From: Gammaproteobacteria bacterium UBA2675
GTDB lineage: Bacteria > Pseudomonadota > Gammaproteobacteria > Pseudomonadales > Pseudohongiellaceae
NCBI GenBank assembly: GCA_002354805.1
Contig: DEMH01000014.1
Location: 1 to 64,000, forward strand
Direction of reading: 5' to 3'
DNA length: 64,000 bases
A model generated the notes under the pieces. That model saw nothing but the letters and a program-made list of their open reading frames with translations. It did not search any database and was not told the origin of the DNA. How positions within the stretch are numbered: the stretch's first letter is position 1; each line of letters begins with the position of its first letter. Positions 51,476 to 59,436 of the stretch are shown piece after piece. The position numbers and the translations under genes were made by a program.

Positions 51476-51946
51476 TCAGGCGCGATGGTAGGGATGACCA
51501 TTGATCACACTCCAGACACGATAAATCTGTTCTGCGATCAGAATCCGAACCAGCGGGTGAGGCAGCGTCAGTGCCGACAGCGACCACTTTTCCGATGCCT
51601 GTTGCAGGCATCTGGCGGACAGTCCGTCGGGCCCGCCCACAAGCAGACTCAGATGAAAACCATTGTCACGGATATCAGATACCCGTGAGGCCATCTTCTC
51701 TGTGCTCAATGCCTTGCCCTGCACATCCAGCGCAACCAGATAGTCACGTGAGCCGACTTTAGCCAGCAGACTGTCTGCCTCCTGGTCCATCATCTGCTCC
51801 ACATTCAGGTTTTTACTGCGCCGCGCCATGGGCACTTCGATCAGGTTCAGGGCGAAATCAGCGGGCAGCCGCTTTTGATATTCCTGTACGCCCTGACTGA
51901 CCCAGTCAGGCATGCGGGTGCCCACGGATATCAGATTGATGTTCAC
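51476..51946 (-). CDS. rlmH: 23S rRNA pseudouridine1915 N3-methyltransferase RlmH
   Basis: RlmH is a SPOUT methyltransferase that methylates pseudouridine 1915 in helix 69, one of the residues made by RluD. The 156-residue protein has the trefoil-knot SAM site (FHLSLLVGGPDGLS) and ends in the typical LPHPLVRILIAEQIYRVWSVINGHPYHRA-type tail (ending HPYHRA). It overlaps rsfS by 4 bp and precedes mrdA by 87 bp. Confidence 0.97.
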   Translation of the reverse strand: MNINLISVGTRMPDWVSQGVQEYQKRLPADFALNLIEVPMARRSKNLNVEQMMDQEADSLLAKVGSRDYLVALDVQGKALSTEKMASRVSDIRDNGFHLSLLVGGPDGLSARCLQQASEKWSLSALTLPHPLVRILIAEQIYRVWSVINGHPYHRA

Positions 51947-52332
51947 TCTTTATCGGTGGCTCGCTTGTCGGTTGCTGACTGCGGACGGAAGCTCCACAAA
52001 TCTTCAAGTCGGTACAGCGCACGAGTGGCACCCAGCATCAGATGCACAACCACTGTTCCCAGATCGACCAGCACCCACTCTGCCTGCTCGCGCCCTTCCA
52101 CACCGCTAACCGGCGCACCGGCCTGTTTGACTTTGACCACAACTTCATCCGCCAGGGCCTTGATATGCGTACTGGATGTACCTGTACATATCACCATGGC
52201 GTCTGTTAAAGGTGTCAGGTCAGCCACGTCAAACACTTCGATCTGCTGACCCTTGATATCCTCCAGCGCCGTTGTGATCACTTCAATCAGTTGCTTGTTT
52301 TCCAATGCTTGCAATCTCCTGCCCGGGGGCAT
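51943..52332 (-). CDS. rsfS: Ribosomal silencing factor RsfS
   Basis: RsfS binds ribosomal protein L14 and blocks subunit joining during starvation. The 129 residues include IEVFDVADLTPLTDAMVICTGTSSTHIKALAD and VEGREQAEWVLVDLGTVVVHLM, both family hallmarks. The start is uncertain: ATG 52332 has no ribosome-binding site, but a TTG at 52305 lies ten bases after AGGAG and would give MENKQLIEVI, a more usual N-terminus. It lies 4 bp after nadD and overlaps rlmH by four. Confidence 0.93.
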   Translation of the reverse strand: MPPGRRLQALENKQLIEVITTALEDIKGQQIEVFDVADLTPLTDAMVICTGTSSTHIKALADEVVVKVKQAGAPVSGVEGREQAEWVLVDLGTVVVHLMLGATRALYRLEDLWSFRPQSATDKRATDKE

Positions 52333-52336
52333 GCGG

Positions 52337-52993
52337 TTATCTGTATAGTTTATGCGTCTTTATGTAGTCGGCGACGACTGTTGGTACATCGTCAATCGCT
52401 ATGGTACCGGTTTGCCGCGCATCACGGCGAACACGTGTTGATGACTGGGGCAGATTAATTCCTGTTAAAACCAGAATACGACCAGCCAGCGTGTCGAACA
52501 ATTCTTCCTGCCGCGACACCAGACGTGCCGCCAGTTCTGTCTGTAATGCCGGTTCTGCATTTGCCTGCGAGAGTTCATCACGGCTGACCACACACAGATG
52601 CGTCAAGTCCAGAATGTCCCGCCAGCGGTGCCAGCTGGGCAAGGACAGAAAACTGTCCATGCCCATAATATAGACCATGGTCGCCTGCGGAAATTCCGCT
52701 CGCAGACTGCCGAGCGTGTCGACCATGTAGGAAGTACCTGGTCGTTGCAGTTCGCGCGTGTCTACGACAAACCCCGGATAATCCGCGATAGCGGCTTCGA
52801 GCATGGCCAGGCGGTGTTCAGCGCTGGTCTGTGCGTTGGCGCGATGCCCTGGAATGGAACAGGGAATCAGGCGCACCTGGTCCAGATTCAGTTTCAGCTG
52901 TGCCGTTTGCGCCACCCGAAGGTGTCCCGTGTGCACCGGGTCGAACATGCCACCCATGATTCCCAGTCGCATGCTCGCCGACGTACTGGTCAT
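52337..52993 (-). CDS. nadD: Nicotinate-mononucleotide adenylyltransferase
   Basis: NadD adenylates nicotinate mononucleotide to deamido-NAD, the substrate of NadE, which is also in this window (14440-16095). The 218-residue protein has the nucleotidyl-transferase site MGGMFDPVHTGHLRVAQ (about 14-30) and the SSTRVRRD motif near residue 190. It overlaps proA by 4 bp and is followed by rsfS. The proA-nadD-rsfS-rlmH order is conserved in Pseudomonas. Confidence 0.95.
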   Translation of the reverse strand: MTSTSASMRLGIMGGMFDPVHTGHLRVAQTAQLKLNLDQVRLIPCSIPGHRANAQTSAEHRLAMLEAAIADYPGFVVDTRELQRPGTSYMVDTLGSLRAEFPQATMVYIMGMDSFLSLPSWHRWRDILDLTHLCVVSRDELSQANAEPALQTELAARLVSRQEELFDTLAGRILVLTGINLPQSSTRVRRDARQTGTIAIDDVPTVVADYIKTHKLYR

Positions 52994-54249
52994 GTGCGGA
53001 TGTGACCGTCACCAATCACTATATATTTCTGCGAGGTCAGACCTTCCAGCCCAACCGGACCACGCGCGTGCAGTTTGTCGGTCGAAATGCCGATTTCTGC
53101 ACCCAGGCCATACTCAAATCCATCAGCGAATCGAGTCGACGCATTAATCATTACCGAGCTGGAATCCACCTCCCGCAGAAATCGCTGCGCGCGATGGAAG
53201 TCCTCGGTCACGATAGACTCGGTATGAGCCGAACTGTGGAGATTGATATGCTCGATCGCCTCATCCAGGCCACCCACAATTTTCACCGACAGGATGGGCG
53301 CCAGATACTCCTCGTCCCAGTCGGCAGCGCTGGCTTCTCTGGCACCGGGAATCAATGGCAGTGACTGCGGACAGGCGCGCCACTCGATCTGGTGCGGCGC
53401 CATGGCTTCAGCCAGCTGCGGCAGAACCTCAGCAGCAACTGCCTCGGCAACCAGCAGGGACTCCAGTGTGTTGCAGGTGCCGTAACGCTGTGTCTTGGCA
53501 TTCAGCGTAATCTGTACCGCCTTCTCCAGATCAGCGCGGTCATCAATATAAACATGGCAATTGCCGTCCAGATGCTTGATGACAGGCACGCGAGACTCGG
53601 AGCTGATGCGTTCGATCAGACCTTTACCGCCGCGTGGCACGATGACATCGACGAACTGCGGCATGGTGATCAATCGGCCAACCGCTTCGCGGTCAGTGGT
53701 ATCAATTACCTGCACGGCATGCTCGGTCAGACCCGCCGCAGCCAGCCCCTGGCGGATACAGGCGGCGATCGCCTGGTTCGAGTGCAGAGCTTCTGAGCCA
53801 CCGCGCAGAATGGCTGCATTGCCTGATTTGAGACACAGACTGGCAGCCTCACAGGTCACATTGGGGCGAGATTCGTAAATGATGCCAATTACACCAAGCG
53901 GTACACGCATTTTGCCTACCTGGATGCCGCTGGGGCGATAGCGCATGTCGCTGATCTCGCCCACTGGATCCTGCAGAGCCGCAACCTGCCGCAGGCCTTC
54001 AACCATGCCATCGATCCTGGCCGGTGTCAGGGCCAGGCGATCAAGCATGGCAGCATCAAGGCCCTTGGCCTTGCCGGCTTCCAGATCGCGCGCATTGGCA
54101 CTCTCAAGTTCAGCGCGACTGCTTTCAATCGCATCGGCCATTGCCAGCAGCGCCTGGTTTTTCTGGCCGGTAGTCGCCGCCGCAGTGATACGGGACGCCT
54201 GTCTGGCCTGTGAGCCTACTTTGTCCATGTAGGCCGCGATATCGCTCAT
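52990..54249 (-). CDS. proA: Gamma-glutamyl phosphate reductase
   Basis: ProA reduces gamma-glutamyl phosphate to glutamate semialdehyde in proline synthesis. The 419-residue aldehyde-dehydrogenase-fold protein has the catalytic cysteine in QRYGTCNTLESLLV, the cofactor region PLGVIGIIYESRPNVT and the EYGLGAEIGISTDKLHARGPVGLEGLT C-terminal block (start of it near residue 383). proB is not adjacent. A TATAAT with GC-rich discriminator lies 39 bp upstream. Confidence 0.97.
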   Translation of the reverse strand: MSDIAAYMDKVGSQARQASRITAAATTGQKNQALLAMADAIESSRAELESANARDLEAGKAKGLDAAMLDRLALTPARIDGMVEGLRQVAALQDPVGEISDMRYRPSGIQVGKMRVPLGVIGIIYESRPNVTCEAASLCLKSGNAAILRGGSEALHSNQAIAACIRQGLAAAGLTEHAVQVIDTTDREAVGRLITMPQFVDVIVPRGGKGLIERISSESRVPVIKHLDGNCHVYIDDRADLEKAVQITLNAKTQRYGTCNTLESLLVAEAVAAEVLPQLAEAMAPHQIEWRACPQSLPLIPGAREASAADWDEEYLAPILSVKIVGGLDEAIEHINLHSSAHTESIVTEDFHRAQRFLREVDSSSVMINASTRFADGFEYGLGAEIGISTDKLHARGPVGLEGLTSQKYIVIGDGHIRT

Positions 54250-54287
54250 TTGAATGAATCCGCAGTGAAAAGTTTGGAAAGGCGCGC

Positions 54288-54293
54288 ATTATA
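54288..54293 (-). promoter_or_regulatory. Strong -10 element upstream of proA
   Basis: On the minus strand a perfect TATAAT is followed by GCGCGCCTTTCC, inside the 50-bp gap between the DUF523 gene and proA. The -35 at 16-18 nt (around 54310-54317) is poor. The -10/discriminator is nearly identical to the one ahead of miaB. Confidence 0.45.
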
Positions 54294-54299
54294 GCGCAC

Positions 54300-55256
54300 T
54301 CAGATGTGATTCTGCAGGGCCATTTCCGCCGGGTAGGGATGCATGTACCAGGAACGCTCAATGTACTCGACCGGATTGCGACGAAAATGATGATTCAGCA
54401 GTGTAATGGGCACAATCAGGGGCAACAGCCCTTTGTGATACCGTTCCAGCATCTCGCGTAATTCCTCTTTGTCCTGCGCATCCAGCTGCTCTTTCAGATA
54501 ACCCTGAATATGCTGCAGCACATTGACGTGATCGCCACGTGAAGCACGCTCTTTCAGCGCCTGCATCAGCTCAGGCAGGTACTGCTTGGCCACCTCGAAG
54601 ACGTTGTCCTTGCGCGCGCTGGCCACCAGCGGCCCCAGACGGCGATAGGTTTTCTGGCAGTGGCTCATCAGTATCAGTTTGTGACGTGCATGAAAATCCG
54701 TCAGGGATGCCACTGACAACCCATCAGCCACCAGTTGTCGCCAGCGATTCATCACGTAGACCCGCTGAATGAAGTTCTCCCGCAACACGGCATCACCAAG
54801 CCGTCCTTCCTCTTCCACCGGCAGCTCCGGAAAACGCTCCATGATGCGTGCAGCGAATATGCCGGCGCCTTCGCGGGGGGCATGCCCGGGTCCGTACACT
54901 TTCACACGTTCCATGCCGCAACTGGGTGAGTCTTTCTTCAGGATAAACCCGCACATCTCACCCACCCAGTGGGCCTGCGCATCAGCGCTTGCGGTCAGCT
55001 TGTCCGTGTAATCGAGGGTATCGTCCTCAAAATCAACACAGCGCACCTCGTCATCCCGCTTGACCAGCCGGATCGGGCGCCTGGGAATGCCCAGGCCAAT
55101 ATCAACCTCCGGACAGAAAGTGCGAAACTCAAAATACTGCCCCAGTGTGCGCTGAATGTAGGAGTGCTGTTTGTGGCCCCCGTTGAAGCGCACCTCTTCG
55201 CCTACCAGGCAGGCACTGATGCCGACCGGAATTTTTTGATGCTGGTGCTCGTTCAT
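54300..55256 (-). CDS. DUF523-DUF1722 fusion protein (YbgA-like)
   Basis: This two-domain protein of 318 residues has an N-terminal DUF523 (about 9-150) and a C-terminal DUF1722 (about 190-305). DUF523 includes the Fe-S thiouracil desulfidase TudS; cysteines in matching motifs here are C16 (SACLVG), C48 (FCPEV) and C113 (SPSCG), enough to hold a [4Fe-4S] cluster, with C73 and C102 extra. DUF1722 is the E. coli YbgA type, with unknown role. A desulfidase or other Fe-S lyase is possible. It overlaps the GIY-YIG gene by 4 bp. Confidence 0.85.
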   Translation of the reverse strand: MNEHQHQKIPVGISACLVGEEVRFNGGHKQHSYIQRTLGQYFEFRTFCPEVDIGLGIPRRPIRLVKRDDEVRCVDFEDDTLDYTDKLTASADAQAHWVGEMCGFILKKDSPSCGMERVKVYGPGHAPREGAGIFAARIMERFPELPVEEEGRLGDAVLRENFIQRVYVMNRWRQLVADGLSVASLTDFHARHKLILMSHCQKTYRRLGPLVASARKDNVFEVAKQYLPELMQALKERASRGDHVNVLQHIQGYLKEQLDAQDKEELREMLERYHKGLLPLIVPITLLNHHFRRNPVEYIERSWYMHPYPAEMALQNHI

Positions 55257-55534
55257 GGTGTGAATTCCAGTTGCAGTTGGCCGGCAATCAGTTGCAGTTT
55301 TTCTGCGCGGCTCAGTTGTTTGATTCGATATTCCAGCTGCCGTGCTGTGCGCTGATCAACGCTCTGCGTCACATAGGCCAGCACCAGTGGGCCACGCCCC
55401 CGCAGGTAACGTGCAGTCCGGGCACCCTGTGCCTGATGCTCGGCGAAGCGCCGGGCGACGTCCGTACTGATACCGGTGTACAGGCTGTCGTCACCACAGC
55501 GAACCACGTAGACATGCCAGCCATCATTGACCAC
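55253..55534 (-). CDS. GIY-YIG nuclease-superfamily protein (YhbQ/UPF0213-like)
   Basis: This 93-residue single-domain GIY-YIG protein reads WHVYVVRCGDDSLYTGISTDVARRFAEHQ near the N-terminus, with the Tyr, Arg and following GARTARYLRGRGPL segment of the UPF0213 family. A Glu for metal binding is expected near residue 70 (RQLEYRIKQL). Related proteins nick branched or damaged DNA, but physiological roles are poorly known. It overlaps the metallo-beta-lactamase-fold gene by 11 bp and the DUF523 gene by 4 bp. Confidence 0.9.
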   Translation of the reverse strand: MVNDGWHVYVVRCGDDSLYTGISTDVARRFAEHQAQGARTARYLRGRGPLVLAYVTQSVDQRTARQLEYRIKQLSRAEKLQLIAGQLQLEFTP

Positions 55535-56423
55535 CGATCAGACTCCACAGAGCTGAATCGTCGCCGCCAGCATCGCCCTGCTGGCGGGCGCGACCTTCTC
55601 GTTCAAGTTTCAGAAGATGTGCCAGCAGTGTCTTCTCAGCCCATGGCAACAAATGGGCTGGGACATCATCATACACCGGGACCACCAGCTGCTTCAGCGT
55701 GACTGGCTGAATGTCTGCAAGATGAGTGATGATTTTCAGCTCGCGGCGCTGACGATGACGAATAAGGGCACTGATCATCTGCTCCGGTTCGCTCATCAAC
55801 TCTCCGTGCCCGGGCGCCAGATACTGCAACGGCAGACTGCGCAGCTGCTCCAGCGAGTCCAGGTAGTCCTTCATGTCACCATCAGGCGGCAATATGACCG
55901 GTGTTGTGCCTTGCAGAATGTGATCCCCGGTGAACAGCAACGATTGTTCCTCCAGCAGAAAGCACAAATGATTGGAAACATGTCCCGGTGTGCTGATCAG
56001 GCGCATGGTAAAACCATCACATTCGATACGCTCCTGGTCTTTGTAGATGCGGGATGGCTGAAAACCCGTATCCTGATAGGCTGCCTCCGGCGGTGCTGCC
56101 AGACCGATCAGTTCCGCACCGGTAGCCCGGTGCAGTGCCATGGCCCCCGGCGAGTGATCACCATGCGTATGAGTGACAAAGATCCGCACCAGCGGCCGAC
56201 CCTCAAGCGCCGCCTCAATGGCAGCAATATGCTCCGGGAGCGCTGGACCTGGATCCACCAGCGCCATGCTCTCCGACCCGATCAGATAGGTATTGGTGCC
56301 CGGCCCGGTCATGGTGCTGGCATTGGGGCACAGTATCCGGTGCACGGGCACCTCGCCAGGTTGGAGTCCATCGCGCAGCAGAGTCGGCCTGCCGACGACA
56401 AATCGAGAATTATCCATGCTCAT
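55524..56423 (-). CDS. Metallo-beta-lactamase-fold hydrolase (LACTB2-like)
   Basis: This MBL-fold hydrolase of 299 residues has the zinc motif THTHGDHSPGA (HxHxDH), a downstream ISTPGHVSNHLCF histidine, FTGDHILQGTTPVI with the bridging Asp, and APGHGEL. A C-terminal winged-helix-like part (TLKQLVVPVYDDVPAHLLPWAEKTLLAHLLKLEREG) resembles LACTB2 and related endoribonuclease-like or hydroxyacylglutathione-hydrolase-like proteins. It is first in a minus-strand group with the GIY-YIG and DUF523 genes. The substrate is unknown. Confidence 0.87.
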   Translation of the reverse strand: MSMDNSRFVVGRPTLLRDGLQPGEVPVHRILCPNASTMTGPGTNTYLIGSESMALVDPGPALPEHIAAIEAALEGRPLVRIFVTHTHGDHSPGAMALHRATGAELIGLAAPPEAAYQDTGFQPSRIYKDQERIECDGFTMRLISTPGHVSNHLCFLLEEQSLLFTGDHILQGTTPVILPPDGDMKDYLDSLEQLRSLPLQYLAPGHGELMSEPEQMISALIRHRQRRELKIITHLADIQPVTLKQLVVPVYDDVPAHLLPWAEKTLLAHLLKLEREGRARQQGDAGGDDSALWSLIGGQ

Positions 56424-56625
56424 CTTGTGCCAGTCAGTTGCAAGAGCGCCAATGATAACGGCTTCACCCGTTCATGACCATGTCACGCGGACAGACCCGG
56501 CCAGGGTGGTTTTCACCGACGATTCACGCTATAAATGGCTCCTTTTTTATGGCCGTCAGGTTTATGTCCCCTGGGATTGCGACCTGAAAGGACCAACAAC
56601 AACAATAAATGCAGGGCAAAGACAC

Positions 56626-57807
56626 ATGTACAAGATCACAACCTACAATCAGATCTCGGAAAAAGGCATTAATCGATTCACGTCGACGCACTATCAGGTA
56701 GGCGGTGTCCAGGACCAGGCCGATGCCATCCTGCTGCGCAGCCACAAACTTGCCCCTGAAGAGCTGAATGGCACAGTCCGTGCTGTCGCCCGTGCCGGCG
56801 CAGGTGTCAATAATGTCCCTGTCAGCCACTGCACTGAACGTGGCATTGTTGTCTTCAACACACCCGGCGCCAACGCCAACGCGGTCAAGGAGCTGGTTCT
56901 GACCGGCATGCTGCTGGCGTCGCGGGGCATATTGCCTGGCATGGCCTATGTCGACACTCTCAATGAAATGACCGATAACGCAGCGATGTCCAAACTGCTG
57001 GAGGCCGAGAAGAAGCGTTTCGCCGGCCAGGAGCTGGCTGGCAAAACGCTTGGTATTGTCGGCCTGGGCGCCATCGGCTCCATGGTGGCCGGCATGGCAA
57101 TCGATCTGGGTATGACCGTGCTTGGCTACGACCCTGCCCTGTCCGTTGATGCCGCATGGCGACTGCCCAGCCAGGTTCACAAAATCGAGAACCTGAGCGC
57201 GCTGATGGCCAATGCTGACTTTGTCAGTCTGCACCTGCCGGTACTGGACAGCACACGCAATCTGATCAATGCGGACCTGGTGTCGGCGATGAAACCGGGC
57301 CTGTGTCTGCTGAACTTTGCCCGCGACGAGATCGTCGATCACGACGCCGTCATTGCCGGCCTGAACAGCAAGCAGTTGCGATTGTACGTCAGCGACTTCC
57401 CGCGGCATGAACTGATCGGCCGGGATGATGTAATCCTGACACCTCACATCGGCGCCAGCACTGCCGAAGCCGAAGAAAATTGCGCGATTATGGCTGCAGA
57501 ACAGCTGAAGGATTTTCTGGAGAATGGTAATATCCGCAACTCGGTCAATTTCCCGTTCCTGACCCTGGACCGGGTGCCTGGCGCCGATGCTGGTACCCGA
57601 CTGGCCATTACCAATAAAAACGTCCCCGGCATGTTAGGAAAAATCCTGTCTGTGCTTGCTGATCAGAACATCAACGTGGTGGACATGATCAACAAGAGCC
57701 GGGACGAGATTGCCTATAACCTGATTGACCTCGCCAGCGCGCCCTCTGACGCCGCTGTGGCTGCAATTGCCAATACCGCTGATGTCATCAGAGTGACCCG
57801 TTTATAA
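56626..57807 (+). CDS. serA: D-3-phosphoglycerate dehydrogenase
   Basis: SerA oxidises 3-phosphoglycerate in the first step of serine synthesis. The start is ATG 56626 (MYKITTYNQIS), giving 393 residues; the longer frame back to 56293 runs antisense into the neighbouring gene. The NAD site is GIVGLGAIGSMVAGMAIDLGM (about 143-163), the catalytic histidine lies in LTPHIGASTAEAEENC, and an ACT domain closes the protein (about 320-393). serC follows after 37 bp. Confidence 0.94.
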   Translation: MYKITTYNQISEKGINRFTSTHYQVGGVQDQADAILLRSHKLAPEELNGTVRAVARAGAGVNNVPVSHCTERGIVVFNTPGANANAVKELVLTGMLLASRGILPGMAYVDTLNEMTDNAAMSKLLEAEKKRFAGQELAGKTLGIVGLGAIGSMVAGMAIDLGMTVLGYDPALSVDAAWRLPSQVHKIENLSALMANADFVSLHLPVLDSTRNLINADLVSAMKPGLCLLNFARDEIVDHDAVIAGLNSKQLRLYVSDFPRHELIGRDDVILTPHIGASTAEAEENCAIMAAEQLKDFLENGNIRNSVNFPFLTLDRVPGADAGTRLAITNKNVPGMLGKILSVLADQNINVVDMINKSRDEIAYNLIDLASAPSDAAVAAIANTADVIRVTRL

Positions 57808-57844
57808 ACATCTACTGAGTCAATTAGTTGCAGGAACCAATGCT

Positions 57845-58933
57845 ATGAAACGTGTGTACAATTTTGGGGCCGGACCGGCCATGCTGCCAACGTCGGTAAT
57901 GGAACAGGCGCGTGATGAGATGCTCGACTGGAACGGCATGGGTATCTCTGTGGTAGAAATCAGCCACCGCAGCAAGGAGTTTGAGGCACTGCTGACGGAA
58001 ACCGACGAGCTGATACGGGAAGTATCCGGCCTGCCCGATAACTTCGAGATTCTGTACATGCACGGTAGCGCCCAGATGCAGTTCGCGGCAGTACCGTTCA
58101 ACCTGCTGGGCCTGAATCCGGCGCACAAGGCAGCCTACGTAGAGACTGGTAACTTCGCGCAGCTCGCCCGCAAAGAAGCCTCCCGCTTCGGCAATATCAC
58201 CATCGCCGCCAGCAGCGAGGCCAGCAACTTTGACCATATTCCCGAGCTTGACGTCAGCGCGCTGGACCCGGATACCTCGTATGTCCATCTGACCAGCAAC
58301 AATACAATTTTCGGTACCCGCTGGAATCAGTTCCCTGACACAGGCAATATCCCGCTGGTTGCTGACATGACTTCCGAACTGCTGTCACGCAAACTGAACT
58401 TTGACCAGTTTGGCCTGATTTTCGCTGGCCTGCAGAAAAACCTGGGCCCCTCAGGTATGGCCGTGGTACTGGTCCGCAAAGACCTGATTGGCCACGCGCT
58501 GCCGCAGACGCCGTCGCTGCTCAATTACGCGACCTTCGAAAAAAATCATTCCATGCCCAACACCATCAACACATTTGCCATCTACATCATGAATCTGATG
58601 CTCAAATGGCTGAAGGCCCAGGGCGGACTGCCGGCTTTCGAACAGCTTAACGCGCAAAAAGCCAAGCTGCTTTATGACGTGATTGACAGCCATGATTTCT
58701 ACATCGGCTCTGCTCAAAAGGCACACCGGTCACACATGAATGTGACCTTTAACCTGAAAGACAGCGCGCTCGACAAGAAATTCCTGGATGAAGCCCTGGC
58801 CCGTGACCTCTACGCGCTGAAGGGCCACCGACTGGTAGGTGGCATCCGGGCGTCAATCTACAACGCCATGCCACTGGAAGGCTGTCAGACACTGGCAGAC
58901 TTCATGAAGGAGTTTGCTCAGCAGAACGGATGA
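57845..58933 (+). CDS. serC: Phosphoserine aminotransferase
   Basis: SerC transaminates 3-phosphohydroxypyruvate to phosphoserine (and acts in pyridoxal phosphate synthesis). It has 362 residues, the same as the E. coli enzyme. It begins VYNFGAGPAMLP, has the PLP lysine in FAGLQKNLGPSGMAVV (K198), and ends in a family-typical GGIRASIYNAMPLEGC segment. Co-located with serA; the stop overlaps the greB start (ATGA). Confidence 0.97.
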   Translation: MKRVYNFGAGPAMLPTSVMEQARDEMLDWNGMGISVVEISHRSKEFEALLTETDELIREVSGLPDNFEILYMHGSAQMQFAAVPFNLLGLNPAHKAAYVETGNFAQLARKEASRFGNITIAASSEASNFDHIPELDVSALDPDTSYVHLTSNNTIFGTRWNQFPDTGNIPLVADMTSELLSRKLNFDQFGLIFAGLQKNLGPSGMAVVLVRKDLIGHALPQTPSLLNYATFEKNHSMPNTINTFAIYIMNLMLKWLKAQGGLPAFEQLNAQKAKLLYDVIDSHDFYIGSAQKAHRSHMNVTFNLKDSALDKKFLDEALARDLYALKGHRLVGGIRASIYNAMPLEGCQTLADFMKEFAQQNG

Positions 58934-59436
58934 GCCGCTACCGACCACCTGCCCCGCCAAAATCCAACTACCTGACCGCAGAGGGCGAAGCCCGACTGCG
59001 GCAGGAGCTGGATACGCTCTGGCGTGAGGAACGGCCCCTGGTCACACAGCAGGTCAGTGATGCAGCTGCACTGGGTGATCGATCCGAAAATGCCGAATAC
59101 ATCTACGGCAAAAAGCGGCTGCGTGAAATCGACCGGCGGGTGCGTTATTTGCGCAAACGGCTGGAGGCCGCCACGGTGGTCCGCCGCCCTCCCGATGATA
59201 CGAACAAAGTCTATTTTGGCGCCTGGGTGGAGCTTGAGAATGAGGCCGGCGACGTGAATCAGTACCGTATCGTCGGACCCGACGAAGTCGGTGACCACGA
59301 CGGCTACATCAGCATGGATGCGCCTCTGGGTCGAGCGCTGCTTGGCCGCCAGCTTGACGATGAAGTTACCATCAACTCTCCTACCGGCCGCGCCAGCTAC
59401 TGGATTGTTTCAATTCGTTATAACATGCAGCCATGA
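58930..59436 (+). CDS. greB: Transcript cleavage factor GreB
   Basis: GreB enters the RNA polymerase secondary channel and stimulates cleavage of backtracked transcripts. The 168 residues include NYLTAEGEARLRQELDTLW, the acidic coiled-coil tip (SDAAALGDRSENAEYIYGKKRLREIDRRVRYL) and a C-terminal FKBP-like domain. GreB is preferred over GreA by its basic coiled coil and slightly longer length. It is coupled to serC upstream and to the AraC-type gene downstream by 4-bp overlaps. Confidence 0.93.
   Translation: MSRYRPPAPPKSNYLTAEGEARLRQELDTLWREERPLVTQQVSDAAALGDRSENAEYIYGKKRLREIDRRVRYLRKRLEAATVVRRPPDDTNKVYFGAWVELENEAGDVNQYRIVGPDEVGDHDGYISMDAPLGRALLGRQLDDEVTINSPTGRASYWIVSIRYNMQP

Noticed and set aside
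55617..56477. Plus-strand frame of 286 codons over the MBL-fold gene
   Set aside because: Antisense shadow; the minus-strand frame has the complete zinc motif.
56524..57447. Minus-strand frame of 307 codons over serA
   Set aside because: Antisense shadow of a conserved dehydrogenase.
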